The notes beneath the pieces were generated by a model. It had not been told where the DNA came from. It searched no databases and worked only from the letters and a program-made list of their open reading frames with translations. From the NCBI GenBank assembly GCA_947375135.1, contig CANCER010000017.1, positions 20,085 through 84,084 on the forward strand: a stretch of 64,000 bases of DNA. The letters run 5' to 3'. Numbering within the stretch: position 1 is the stretch's first letter; the number at the start of each line of letters is the position of its first letter. Source of the DNA: Comamonadaceae bacterium. GTDB lineage: Bacteria; Pseudomonadota; Gammaproteobacteria; Burkholderiales; Burkholderiaceae_C. The position numbers and the translations under genes are program-made. This document shows positions 7,967 to 16,710 of this stretch, piece by piece.

Positions 7967-9040
7967 TTAGTTTTTCGCACACTGATTCGTGATTGTTGAA
8001 TACAGGGCGTCAAGGCGCGGCAGCACTGCATGGTTTGAAAAGGTTCCCTCAATTCGCTTGCGTCCGGCCTCTCCCAACGTGCGCCGGAGTCGGTAATCCA
8101 AACCCAGTCTAATCAAGGCATCCGCCAAGGCCATTTGGTCCCCCGCAGTGACTAGAAGCCCATCAAGTTCATTGGTAATGAGTTCAGGGATTGCACCGAC
8201 GCGCGTAGCCACGACAGGCTTACCCCACGACATCGCTTCCAGCACGCTCATGGGCAAACCTTCGTTGTAAGAAGGCAGGACAAAGGCGTCGGCTATTCCA
8301 AATAAGTCCAGCTTTTGAGCCCCATCAACCCATCCCAAAAAATCGACAGAAGTGCTCACGCCCTGCGCAGATGCCCGTCTTATGGCCAGTTCTACCTCGC
8401 CATTGCCCCCCACAAGCAAACGGGCACCTGGCACGGTTTGCAGAACCGTTGGCCAACAGTCCAACAAGTCATAGATACCTTTGCGGTGCCCCAATAATCC
8501 AAGGAATAACACATTGAAATCGCTTGCATGGGGCGCACGCGGTCTCTCGACAGGTACGGTCACATAATTATGAATGACCTCAATGTGGGCTTGCGGCGCG
8601 ATCTCCGCAACGAACTTCCGCCAAGACTCCGATAAGACCACAACCCGCCCAGCGTGTTCCAATGAATGCTTGACTACAGCTTGTCGTAATGGCGACAAGG
8701 AGCCATAAAACGTCTTCATCTCAGATCCGTGCAAATGGATGATAGACGGTACACCAAAGCGACGTGCTGTCGCCGCAAAAAATGACTTGCGCCAGAAGCT
8801 ACCCCGCATCGCAACATGAAGGTGCAAAAACGAAACCTGGCTCTTGAGCAATAACTGAAGCATATCCAGGTAGGCGCAGAGGCATACGGTCATTCGGCTG
8901 ATCGCGCTGCCCTCTCTGTGCGTCCATAGCGACTTGAAGCCCCAGCGCTGGAAAAGGCCATCCCGCGCGTACGCCTCAACAACGGAACGCATACCACCCC
9001 GCGCATGCGTGCAAATCATGAGGGGAAGCTTTGTACTCAC
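7967..9040 (-). CDS. Glycosyltransferase family 4 (EPS)
   Basis: A 357-residue GT-B fold transferase. The N-terminus (PLMICTHARGGMRSVVEAYARDG) holds the usual acceptor-side glycine motif. The C-terminal Rossmann half carries FLGLLGHRKGIYDLLDCW, FLGWVDGAQKLDLFGIADAFVLPSYNEGLPMSVLEAMSWGKPVVATRVGAIPELI; the ExxxxxxE arrangement (NEGLPMSVLEAM) is the GT4 donor-site signature. It should transfer a sugar from a nucleotide donor to the growing lipid-linked repeat on the cytoplasmic face of the membrane. It sits in the minus-strand EPS operon, 32 bases downstream of the lyase gene. Donor and linkage cannot be predicted. Confidence 0.88.
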   Translation of the reverse strand: MSTKLPLMICTHARGGMRSVVEAYARDGLFQRWGFKSLWTHREGSAISRMTVCLCAYLDMLQLLLKSQVSFLHLHVAMRGSFWRKSFFAATARRFGVPSIIHLHGSEMKTFYGSLSPLRQAVVKHSLEHAGRVVVLSESWRKFVAEIAPQAHIEVIHNYVTVPVERPRAPHASDFNVLFLGLLGHRKGIYDLLDCWPTVLQTVPGARLLVGGNGEVELAIRRASAQGVSTSVDFLGWVDGAQKLDLFGIADAFVLPSYNEGLPMSVLEAMSWGKPVVATRVGAIPELITNELDGLLVTAGDQMALADALIRLGLDYRLRRTLGEAGRKRIEGTFSNHAVLPRLDALYSTITNQCAKN

Positions 9041-9072
9041 CTGGTTATCCTCGGATTGTTTGTGGCTAAATA

Positions 9073-9822
9073 TTAAAGTTTTCGAAAATTAATATCTTTT
9101 AAGTAAATAACTGAATTTCTTATGACGTCCGGACTGCGATATTGGCCTGCTTTGAAATAATGCTGATAATTATTCAACATATTTTTTCCGTAGGAAATAA
9201 AATTGAATTCTGGATGCCCCGCTACACTCAATTTGACTGAACCGTATCCTGTGGTGCTCCAACGGATGGTTGCCGTGAGGTCCAGCCACGTGTTGCTTGG
9301 CGCGGGCGTCCACGATAGCTTTTTGCCGAGCAAGCCCTGCAGTCCGATGCCAACAACGTCATCGCGTTTCTCAACATAAATGGCAACCGGAGGTGATTGA
9401 GATTTAAAATTAGTCCATGTTTCACCCCGGCGTGGATCAGGCTGGTCATGCCACTGCGCAATTAGCCACCATTGCCGCGTATTGCCGCCGGGGCCATCAG
9501 CCTCAGGTAACATAATCGACCAACGGTACTCAACAGTGTCACCCTCCGTAAAAGGGTAACCAATTGCGATCTCTGTACGTACCCCGTTGTTGATTTTAAT
9601 ATTATCTGTGGTGAGGATAAACTCAGCATATCCATCGTGTAGTTTAATATGGCTGCAACTTGGAACTTCCAGATTTAAAAAAGGTAGCAGGGACAGGTCA
9701 ATTTTTAATGAATGGATGAGGGCATTTTTATCAATTAAATTGCAACCTTGGCCATTAGCTACATGCTGTGTAGAGAAAAAAATAAATATATAAAGCCACA
9801 CTAATTTGAAGTTAATGAGCAT
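9073..9822 (-). CDS. Secreted polysaccharide lyase-like protein (heparin lyase I family)
   Basis: A 249-residue protein with a signal peptide (hydrophobic LVWLYIFIFF, cleavage near ANGQG, about residue 25). The rest is beta-rich and resembles the Polysacc_lyase / heparin lyase I jelly-roll family: RTEIAIGYPFTEGDTVEYRWSI, then QWWLIAQWHDQPD, and VGIGLQGLLGKKLSWTPAPSNTWLDL. Such proteins cut uronic-acid-containing glycans by beta-elimination, or bind them. Placed between two glycosyltransferases in the EPS operon, it most likely trims, releases or recycles the polymer made here. Codon use is AT-richer than in surrounding housekeeping genes. The fold call is fairly secure; substrate and activity are not known. 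Confidence 0.75.
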   Translation of the reverse strand: MLINFKLVWLYIFIFFSTQHVANGQGCNLIDKNALIHSLKIDLSLLPFLNLEVPSCSHIKLHDGYAEFILTTDNIKINNGVRTEIAIGYPFTEGDTVEYRWSIMLPEADGPGGNTRQWWLIAQWHDQPDPRRGETWTNFKSQSPPVAIYVEKRDDVVGIGLQGLLGKKLSWTPAPSNTWLDLTATIRWSTTGYGSVKLSVAGHPEFNFISYGKNMLNNYQHYFKAGQYRSPDVIRNSVIYLKDINFRKL

Positions 9823-9885
9823 ATGAAATACAGTATGTGTGATCAGGGTGAATATTTTTTATAATCGTCAAATTCCACATAAATT

Positions 9886-11040
9886 CTATAGCACTGCTGA
9901 TATTTTATTCTGCCTAGAAAGTTTTACTTCACAAATTATGTTGTGATAATTTCCCCCGATGTTTTTCTCCGAAAAATCATTAGCCCGCAAGATTTGACGT
10001 ACAGGATCAAACGGATTATTTTTTAGTACGCGCTGTATAGCACTGCCCATTGCAACGGAGTCATTAACGTCCACCAAAACTCCGCACTGGCCATTTAAGA
10101 GAATTTCAGAGGGACCATAGTTGCAATTGGAACTGACTACAGGTAAGCCAAATGACAGTGCCTCAGCAATGACATTGCCAAATCCCTCCCATGCAGAACT
10201 GCTTACCAAGAGGTCTGAGGCCTCATAATAGGTTTTTATATCATGGGTGAAGCCGATAAAAACAACTTTACCGTCAAGTCCGTTATGATTTACAAAATTA
10301 TCTAGTCTAGATTTTTCTTCTAATTCGAAAATTCCACCCACAATATAAAGACAGTAAGGTGTCGATGCATCAACATGAAGTAAGGCCTCTAGCAACATCA
10401 GATAGTTTTTCGGCTGAGATATTCTTCCCACCGCAAGAATGATCTGTCTGCCATCATCGAATCCAAGGTACCTTCGTGCCACCATTTTTGATTTTGTACG
10501 TTCTGTGAAACGAACTGGATTATGGGAGTAGCAAACACGGTGGTGTTTAAGTCGGGTACGAATTTGTTGGGCCATACCATGGGAAACGCCCATGACGCAA
10601 TCGGAAAATCTATAGACATACCGCACAATCAGTTCCAGCATCATGCGCCGTATCCATGGCTTATTTTTCCAATGTTCGTCGAGGGGTGCGTGTTCCGTGA
10701 CGATCACCGGTATTCGGAACCCATTCAATGCGCTCGACAGCAATGCCGCTGCATTTGTTTCAGTGTAAGCAGAAATCACAACATCAGGACATTCATTTCT
10801 GAGATAACGGAGGAATGGCAGAATAGTCTTCCAAGACCTCTGCACATCCAAAGCAATAACGCGAAAGTCCTTTGAAATTATTGTCTGTTCAGTCTCTTGA
10901 CCGCTAATTTTATCAATTACAAAATCAATAGACCAGCCGTGGGTTTTCGACAAGTAATCGGCAATGGAAAGAAATACCCTTTCCGTACCACCATCACTCA
11001 TCTTTGATATCCTGAATGTGACCTTCACTTCACGTTCCAT
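9886..11040 (-). CDS. Glycosyltransferase family 4 (EPS)
   Basis: A 384-residue GT4 transferase with an N-terminal donor/acceptor cleft motif (RISKMSDGGTERVFLSIADYL) and the C-terminal block VGRISQPKNYLMLLEALL, then YYEASDLLVSSSAWEGFGNVIAEALSFGLPVVSSNCNYGPSEIL, the classic E-x7-E region. It probably adds one sugar of the repeat unit from the cytoplasmic side. The chosen ATG overlaps the 3' end of the polymerase gene by 16 bases; an internal Met 13 codons later would remove the overlap but also the conserved N-terminus. AT-rich codon use matches the neighbouring assembly genes and hints at acquired origin. Confidence 0.87.
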   Translation of the reverse strand: MEREVKVTFRISKMSDGGTERVFLSIADYLSKTHGWSIDFVIDKISGQETEQTIISKDFRVIALDVQRSWKTILPFLRYLRNECPDVVISAYTETNAAALLSSALNGFRIPVIVTEHAPLDEHWKNKPWIRRMMLELIVRYVYRFSDCVMGVSHGMAQQIRTRLKHHRVCYSHNPVRFTERTKSKMVARRYLGFDDGRQIILAVGRISQPKNYLMLLEALLHVDASTPYCLYIVGGIFELEEKSRLDNFVNHNGLDGKVVFIGFTHDIKTYYEASDLLVSSSAWEGFGNVIAEALSFGLPVVSSNCNYGPSEILLNGQCGVLVDVNDSVAMGSAIQRVLKNNPFDPVRQILRANDFSEKNIGGNYHNIICEVKLSRQNKISAVL

Positions 11041-12308
11041 TTAACGTTAACTACATCATGTAACTTGTCATGATTAGCATATGCCGTGACAGTCAAATAG
11101 CAGATCAAGTAAATTAGCCACAGAATATTGGTTGAATACAAAATGGTTGATTCAGTTGTAGCGTGGAGAATAATAAATGTTGCCATTAAAAAAATAATCC
11201 GACTTTCCACGCGTTGCCAGTTCTTGAATAATCGACGATAGAGATCTGCGGCCGTTAAAAAAAACAGGGCGAGTCCGATAAATCCAAACGACGCCATGAT
11301 ATCAATATAGCTACCGTCTGAAGAAACCATGTGTTGCACCCAATAGGGACTTTTTTGGAAGAGGGTAGTTTGAATAATTTCAGAAGCACCGCCAGCCTGC
11401 CAAACCGTTCCTGGCCCAATGCCGAGCAGGGTGTGCGCACGCAACTGCTGCAGCACCGCGAGCCACAACGCGCCTCGCCCGGTAAACGCCGTCTTCGGCA
11501 ATATGGCCCAAAAGAAATCGAATAGTTCGTTGCTAAAAAAAACAAAAAGACCGAGTCCCAGTAGACCGGAGAGCCACAGCGAGCCCCGAATCACATCCGT
11601 TAGCAACAGCTTTTCTGATGTTTTGTAGAAGTGCGCACTCCACCAGTTAGCCATTACCAACAGGACGTGGCAGAGCAGAAAAAGCGAAATGGATGTCTTG
11701 GAAAGCGAGGCAACCATCAAGACAACGGCAATCAAACCGAAAGCCATATGAAGTTTGGTACGCAATGGTGCATGAAACAAAGCCAATGCGCACAACGCCA
11801 TCAACGCGCCGAGCAAGTTTTTTTGGGCGAAAAATGCCTTCAAACCAGAAGCGGAAAGTGCACTGCCTGGGAACAATAGACAATAAAGGACAACAAAACA
11901 AATCAGGGCCATAGCAGCGGACCGCAGGGAGCGACTGAATCCAATCGAATGGTGATGGGCCACGATGCACAGTGCAAGTATCAAAAATATCGATTGCGAC
12001 AGGATTGCTTCCAAAGAAGCGGATGGCACCAATGACCAAAAGTAGCTTGCGATAACCAATCCCCAAAGTAACATGAGACTGAGTGAACCACCGATGATCT
12101 TGGCCAGTACTTTCAGGTTTGAAATCGATAAGGCCAGATAGGCCACCAGAACGAGTGCATACATAGGCTTTTTAAATGGCAAATTACCAATCAAGAAAAC
12201 CAGAAAAGTAGCAGTCAGCAACCAGCGGGCCACGGTTTCACTTTTCGATATCCGCTCCAACATGGAACTTCGGACTGAAACGGTTCTGTTCATGTTAATA
12301 GTATTCAT
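11025..12308 (-). CDS. wzy: O-antigen ligase/polymerase family protein (Wzy-like)
   Basis: A 427-residue integral membrane protein with about eleven hydrophobic segments and the large periplasmic loop expected of Wzy/WaaL proteins. The loop contains FTGRGALWLAVLQQL, IGPGTVWQAGG and DGSYIDIMASFGFIGL, matching the conserved G-x-GxxW and DxxYxxxxxxxGxxG region of the O-antigen ligase domain. In an EPS locus with wzx and wzz-like genes it is best read as the polymerase joining repeat units in the periplasm. It starts in a 4-base overlap with the GT2 gene (ATGA) and overlaps the next transferase by 16 bases. Linkage specificity is unknown. Confidence 0.85.
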   Translation of the reverse strand: MNTINMNRTVSVRSSMLERISKSETVARWLLTATFLVFLIGNLPFKKPMYALVLVAYLALSISNLKVLAKIIGGSLSLMLLWGLVIASYFWSLVPSASLEAILSQSIFLILALCIVAHHHSIGFSRSLRSAAMALICFVVLYCLLFPGSALSASGLKAFFAQKNLLGALMALCALALFHAPLRTKLHMAFGLIAVVLMVASLSKTSISLFLLCHVLLVMANWWSAHFYKTSEKLLLTDVIRGSLWLSGLLGLGLFVFFSNELFDFFWAILPKTAFTGRGALWLAVLQQLRAHTLLGIGPGTVWQAGGASEIIQTTLFQKSPYWVQHMVSSDGSYIDIMASFGFIGLALFFLTAADLYRRLFKNWQRVESRIIFLMATFIILHATTESTILYSTNILWLIYLICYLTVTAYANHDKLHDVVNVKWNVK

Positions 12309-13240
12309 CGCACATGCCGTTTAATGTAGAATAATGTAGGGCCGAACAGGGCATAGATAACAAATCTGGTACGAATTTTAAAAAATAGGCGGGGTGTAAA
12401 AATTAGTCGCCGTAAATCGACTTCAATATCTACCGGCATCCTGCCGAGAGGATCCGTCGTTTGGTGTAGGCAACCACGAATTGCATATGCTAAATTAATT
12501 TTCAGGGCTTTGTTTGCAAAACTCGTATCTGGCGTTATCTTTCGATAAAATTCAACGAGGTTGATCGCGTAGTCTACTCTTTTATTCTGAGTTGCACCAC
12601 CAGGATTAGTTCGGTAGTCATATAGAATACTCGGTAAGCTGAGAACGTTTTTAACGCATTTATAGACAGCAGAAAGTGTAAATATATCCTCACCGAAGTG
12701 CATGCCCACAGGAAACTGTATTTCGCTGAAGAACGTTCGTTTGATAACCCGCAAGAATGGATACCAAAGGCAAGCAGAAAAAACAGTATCCATGATCATA
12801 TTGGTGGAGTGCTTGCCAAACTTTGTGTGGATGTAACAATGGTGGGCAAGAATCTCGCCATCCCGATTAATAGAGCTATATCCAAATTCTATTAAATCAG
12901 GTGATTCTGCCATTGCATTCATAATAGTTGACACATAGTTGTTTCTCACAAGGTCATCGGCGTCCACAAAGGCGACATAGTCACCCTGCGCCCGGTCCAA
13001 TCCTACATTCCGGGCAGCACTGACACCTGTATTAGCTATGGACAGATAGATCATCTGGCCACTCGCAATGTGGCTATTAAAAAGCTCTATGATAATATGG
13101 TCACTATCATCCAGGGAACCGTCGTTAACAACAATAACTTCTACTTCTTCTGTCAGTTGGCTGGTGACAGAATGCAGGCAGGATGCAATATATTTTTCGC
13201 CGTTATAAACAGGAATAATGATGGAGAGCTTCTTGACCAT
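12305..13240 (-). CDS. Glycosyltransferase family 2 (EPS)
   Basis: A 311-residue GT-A fold transferase opening with KLSIIIPVYNGEKYIASCL. It continues with VEVIVVNDGSLDDSD, then NTGVSAARNVGLDRAQGDYVAFVDADDLV, which gives the UDP-sugar and metal-binding DXD motif (DAD near residue 93). A C-terminal region with several aromatic and basic residues may touch the membrane. It should add a sugar to the lipid-linked repeat on the cytoplasmic side. It begins 2 bases after the wzx stop and ends overlapping wzy by 4 bases, so it is firmly in the operon. Codon use is AT-rich. Confidence 0.88.
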   Translation of the reverse strand: MVKKLSIIIPVYNGEKYIASCLHSVTSQLTEEVEVIVVNDGSLDDSDHIIIELFNSHIASGQMIYLSIANTGVSAARNVGLDRAQGDYVAFVDADDLVRNNYVSTIMNAMAESPDLIEFGYSSINRDGEILAHHCYIHTKFGKHSTNMIMDTVFSACLWYPFLRVIKRTFFSEIQFPVGMHFGEDIFTLSAVYKCVKNVLSLPSILYDYRTNPGGATQNKRVDYAINLVEFYRKITPDTSFANKALKINLAYAIRGCLHQTTDPLGRMPVDIEVDLRRLIFTPRLFFKIRTRFVIYALFGPTLFYIKRHVR

Positions 13241-13242
13241 CG

Positions 13243-14574
13243 CTAGATTCTTGCCTTCATCATGCTAATAGCCGTGCGAAATGTTCGTTTTGGTTGAGTG
13301 AAAATATCGGCTAAAGCATTGAGACCCATGATACCTATATGGCGGGTATCCTTAAATAAGAAGTAAATCATAAAATCTACAATGAGGTATGAGAGGACAA
13401 ATACAAATGCACAGCCTTTCATGCCAATTCTGGATATCGCCAAGTAGTTGAAAATCAGTACAATAGGTGCCACGATAAGCATTTTAATCAATTCATATCT
13501 TGCAAGGCCAAGCGTGATAAGCAGCCTGGAATATAAAGTAGCTGGCAGAATAAATACCCAAGACCAGCAAACGATGGATAGCAATTCCGCACTTTCTTTG
13601 TAACGTACGCCGTATAGTATATTTATTATCAGTTCGGATGTTAAAAATACTATGATAGACATTAGCATGCCACAAGCAAAGTGAATGGAGAGTAACGATT
13701 TCACATACGCTTCGAAAGCTACCTTATCTTGTAGAAACTTACTGTCCATCTGCTTGTAAAAGGTGGCTACGAGTACATAGCCTATGAATGCGGCCTGTGG
13801 GATGATCCGTATAGACGCCGAATAGATACCAACCGTGCGCGGATCGAGTAAGTTGGACATCATGAGGATGTCCGACTGTGTGTATAAATAATAAAGCACG
13901 GTCGAGAAAAATAAAGGAGAGGCCTCGCGTACGCTTGCCGAAAGACGATGCACATTAAAATGCTTTACTTGAATAAGTTTTATGAAACCAGGTTGATTGA
14001 TCGCGATTAATAAAATCAGGACTAGAGCTTGCATCGGCAAGTAAATCATCATGGTGTCAAAAGTAAAATCGAAGTGTGTACCAGCGATTAAATAGACGAT
14101 GGACAACAGGCGTGAGGCGAGTGACGCCATTGCGACGGGTTTGGGCTCGTTCTTTGCCTGCATGTAGCTTTTGATGAACGTGACTTTAAGAAAAAGCGTG
14201 GTAATAACAACACTCGCGATGAGTAACTGGTCTCTTGAAAATTCATTGAAAAAAATATAATAGCAAATCACCAAAGTGACATAGATTATCCATCCACCGC
14301 ACATACCTATCATAATACTTGAGATATACTCTGCGTCACAAGAATTGCGGTTAAGGTCTCTGATGACAAACTGCTCAAGACCGAGTGTCGCGAACACTAT
14401 AAATATAGTGGAAACCGATTGCACTACACTGAATCTGGACAAGGCTTCAGGCCCAAAGTGACGTGCAATCAAAGAAATACTTATCAAGGAAAAAAGTAAA
14501 GCTGAAATACTTTCCGTAGAGTACAGAAGCATATTGACAAAGTTGCTAGCCTTGTCATCCCGGATCACCTTCAT
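13243..14574 (-). CDS. wzx: Polysaccharide repeat-unit flippase (Wzx-like, MATE/MVF fold)
   Basis: A 443-residue protein made almost entirely of hydrophobic helices (about twelve to fourteen) of the oligosaccharide flippase family. The N-terminal part has LIARHFGPEALSRFSVVQSVSTIFIVFATLGLEQFVIRDLNR, the pattern seen at the start of Wzx proteins; a central SPLFFSTVLYYLYTQSDILMMSNLL helix pair is also typical. It is expected to turn the undecaprenyl-linked repeat unit to the periplasmic side before Wzy joins the units. It overlaps epsI by 4 bases. Its coding sequence is among the most AT-rich of the window. Substrate selectivity cannot be read. Confidence 0.85.
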   Translation of the reverse strand: MKVIRDDKASNFVNMLLYSTESISALLFSLISISLIARHFGPEALSRFSVVQSVSTIFIVFATLGLEQFVIRDLNRNSCDAEYISSIMIGMCGGWIIYVTLVICYYIFFNEFSRDQLLIASVVITTLFLKVTFIKSYMQAKNEPKPVAMASLASRLLSIVYLIAGTHFDFTFDTMMIYLPMQALVLILLIAINQPGFIKLIQVKHFNVHRLSASVREASPLFFSTVLYYLYTQSDILMMSNLLDPRTVGIYSASIRIIPQAAFIGYVLVATFYKQMDSKFLQDKVAFEAYVKSLLSIHFACGMLMSIIVFLTSELIINILYGVRYKESAELLSIVCWSWVFILPATLYSRLLITLGLARYELIKMLIVAPIVLIFNYLAISRIGMKGCAFVFVLSYLIVDFMIYFLFKDTRHIGIMGLNALADIFTQPKRTFRTAISMMKARI

Positions 14575-15257
14575 GAATTGGTTGTCCCGAAATAGCGCTT
14601 TCTTTGGGCCGCTGGCATGGCAGCATACCAGTCCCTGACAAATTCAGATATTTCTTTCATAGCAACCGCATCGTCCGCTTCAATAGTAGACACTCTCACG
14701 ATCATTCCGTCTGGAATGAGTTTGTACTTTGCATAATCGAATGCAATTAGTTTTTTTTGCCACCTGCTCTGATAGACAAAGTCTCCTGCAGTAGTCCAAT
14801 AAATAAGCGGTTCAATACGTTCACCATTTTGGGTCTTCAGATATTGCACGTTGATACGGTGGTTTGTATCAAGTTCCAATGTCATGCCACGTTGCTCTAA
14901 AATAGTGAAGCCTTGTGCTGGATAACAAAGATCTGGTTTATGCACGTCATGCCCGTCACTTTGGTCTTTGCCATAAGCAATGGAAAGCATTATTCGTTGG
15001 TTACTGTCATTTGCAAAGTTCTCAGCTAAGGTTTCGGTGTACAAATAGCTGAGAACAGCCTGCCGGGTCGGATCGACTACGGTTGCAATATCCATTGGAA
15101 GTTTTTTCCAATTTTGAATGACTGCGGGTAATTCGCTCGTTAGGCTCGCGCGTGGCGAGACCGTCGCCATATACGTGGGTGGTTTTGCCACGTACGCGCA
15201 AACAGATGCCACTACCATCAATAGCAGTAAAAAAAGGTTTTTGACGATGCGGCTCAT
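14571..15257 (-). CDS. epsI: Exosortase-B-associated protein EpsI
   Basis: A 228-residue protein of the EpsI (DUF3485) family: one N-terminal membrane helix (NLFLLLLMVVASVCAYV) and a periplasmic domain with the family motif HDVHKPDLCYPAQGF (Cys near residue 112). Further family-like stretches are LIYWTTAGDF and the C-terminal FVRDWYAAMP. EpsI is encoded beside or fused to exosortases in EPS loci and is needed for polymer production in studied clusters, though its chemistry is unknown. Here it is coupled to xrtB by a 4-base overlap and to wzx by another. The B-type label is based on the partner exosortase. Confidence 0.9.
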   Translation of the reverse strand: MSRIVKNLFLLLLMVVASVCAYVAKPPTYMATVSPRASLTSELPAVIQNWKKLPMDIATVVDPTRQAVLSYLYTETLAENFANDSNQRIMLSIAYGKDQSDGHDVHKPDLCYPAQGFTILEQRGMTLELDTNHRINVQYLKTQNGERIEPLIYWTTAGDFVYQSRWQKKLIAFDYAKYKLIPDGMIVRVSTIEADDAVAMKEISEFVRDWYAAMPAAQRKRYFGTTNS

Positions 15258-16132
15258 GGTCTGCGGCGATACGCTTCAAAGGTTTGAAGCATCGTGTCAA
15301 ACCCTATGATGAGAAGCAGCGCGCTCAAAAATAGCACCATGCCCGCAAAGCGGTGTGTAAAGCCTTGACCTGCAGCGTCGCCGCAGTGGTAGGTAATCAG
15401 GCTCAGCGTCATCACGCGTATGACGTTGGCAGAGAACGAGATCGGCACAATGAGCAGGGCCAGGCTGACGTTTCTGAAAACGGAATCGCGCCGGACCAGA
15501 TTCAAATAAAGCAGGCCAAGAGCTTCCAGCGTGAGCAGGGTGTTCAGGCCTGCGCAGGCGTCAGCCACGAGTAGCATGTATTGGCCTATTTGCAGCATAA
15601 CGCCGCTGCGACCGATCGGATAGCCGGCGGCATAAAGCACGTACTCAGCGACATAGGACACAGATGTCTTCATGGGCATCGTGACGGTGTCCACAACCCC
15701 GCTGGGAAGGGGCACCATAAACAACATGAAAAACAGCGCAAACCACTGAACTTTCAGTGCTGCTGTGCCCCGCTGCAGCAGCGCCAGGCCCGCTAGCAGC
15801 CAGATTGCTGAACCGATCTCGAACATCAAAATGCCCAGCGAGCGGCCTACCGCGTAAAGTAGCAGACCAAACACAAAGATGAGCGCGCCCCAATTGCTAG
15901 TGGTTTGGCCGCGCGCTGCAAGTTCCATCGCACCCCAGTTGCGGTGCAGTAGCCACAGACTTATACATAGCACGATGGGGCCATGCATTTGCTCTTCGCT
16001 GCTCCAGATGCCTTGAAACAAGTCGTACAAGCTGGGAACATACATCACTGCCAAACCGATGACGATGGGCAACCAGGGGATATGCCTTGTGAGAGTTGCA
16101 GTTTTGTATGGGTCGGAGGGACGGGCAGTCAT
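15254..16132 (-). CDS. xrtB: Exosortase B
   Basis: A 292-residue membrane protease/transpeptidase of the exosortase family, with about eight hydrophobic helices. All three catalytic residues are visible: Cys193 in ADACAGLN, Arg239 in SANVIRV and His260 in GFTHRFAG. Exosortases recognise C-terminal PEP-CTERM signals on exported proteins and are thought to cleave and attach them to surface material made by the linked EPS genes. This is the first gene of the minus-strand EPS operon, with about 215 bases of upstream non-coding sequence. The B subtype follows from the epsB/D/E/F/G/I company. No PEP-CTERM substrate is encoded nearby. Confidence 0.92.
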   Translation of the reverse strand: MTARPSDPYKTATLTRHIPWLPIVIGLAVMYVPSLYDLFQGIWSSEEQMHGPIVLCISLWLLHRNWGAMELAARGQTTSNWGALIFVFGLLLYAVGRSLGILMFEIGSAIWLLAGLALLQRGTAALKVQWFALFFMLFMVPLPSGVVDTVTMPMKTSVSYVAEYVLYAAGYPIGRSGVMLQIGQYMLLVADACAGLNTLLTLEALGLLYLNLVRRDSVFRNVSLALLIVPISFSANVIRVMTLSLITYHCGDAAGQGFTHRFAGMVLFLSALLLIIGFDTMLQTFEAYRRRP

Positions 16133-16165
16133 GGTGTCGTAAGCACTTTTCCATTAGTTGCCCAT

Positions 16166-16183
16166 GGTAACAAGTATGCCAAG
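16166..16183 (-). promoter_or_regulatory. Possible sigma-54-like promoter of the xrtB operon
   Basis: On the minus strand the sequence CTTGGCATACTTGTTACC matches the sigma-54 pattern TTGGCA-N7-TTGC except that the -12 GC reads AC. A start about 12 bases downstream would give a short leader before the xrtB ATG at 16132. The changed -12 position makes this weak, and no activator site was recognised. Confidence 0.25.
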
Positions 16184-16347
16184 GCAACAACCCATAACTT
16201 GAAGCCTTTCAACTATTTGAATTCTTGTAAAAGCGATTTCAGTTGAAAACTTGGCGGCTGGAATATTGTGGTATTGGTCTACTTTGCCGACAATCAAAAG
16301 ACATCACAATAGTCCAATCGGACTAGGGGCTTCCTGGTCTTCTTTTG

Positions 16348-16689
16348 TCATTCAAACGGAATGCCGAGCCGTTGAAATGGAATTGGTTGCCCGGGCTGAA
16401 CCTTCAACCGAATTGCGGTAACCTCCCAACCTTTCGAACGCAGGTGTGCCTCGAGCGCTGGCAAGAGCTGTTTGATTTTTGCAGCTGCGGCGTTGTTGGC
16501 CATCAGCAGGCACCACACGGAGCCTTCAATGGGGCCCGGTTGCACGCAGGAGCGCAGCGCGCCGGGTATCAGGGATTCAACCGATTTCAGCCGTTGCGCA
16601 GATTCCTGAGCGAGTTCGCACAACCGGCCTAACGTTTCGGACTCCCGGGTTGCCTGTAACAGTGTCATGGTGTGGTAGCGGCGGGTCAT
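16348..16689 (-). CDS. dciA: DciA-like (DUF721) protein
   Basis: A 113-residue protein matching the size and pattern of DUF721/DciA proteins, which help load the replicative helicase DnaB in bacteria lacking DnaC. The C-terminal half (GSVWCLLMANNAAAAKIKQLLPALEAHLRSKGWEVTAIRLKV) has the expected alternating pattern with a basic K-rich helix and final beta strands. In related genomes I recall a DUF721 gene lying divergent from the M23 peptidase gene upstream of secA, as here. The first ATG at 16689 was kept; an alternative Met lies seven codons later. It reads away from the M23 gene with only 21 bases between the starts. Confidence 0.72.
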   Translation of the reverse strand: MTRRYHTMTLLQATRESETLGRLCELAQESAQRLKSVESLIPGALRSCVQPGPIEGSVWCLLMANNAAAAKIKQLLPALEAHLRSKGWEVTAIRLKVQPGQPIPFQRLGIPFE

Positions 16690-16710
16690 GGCCCCTTAAA
16701 AGGATTGGGT

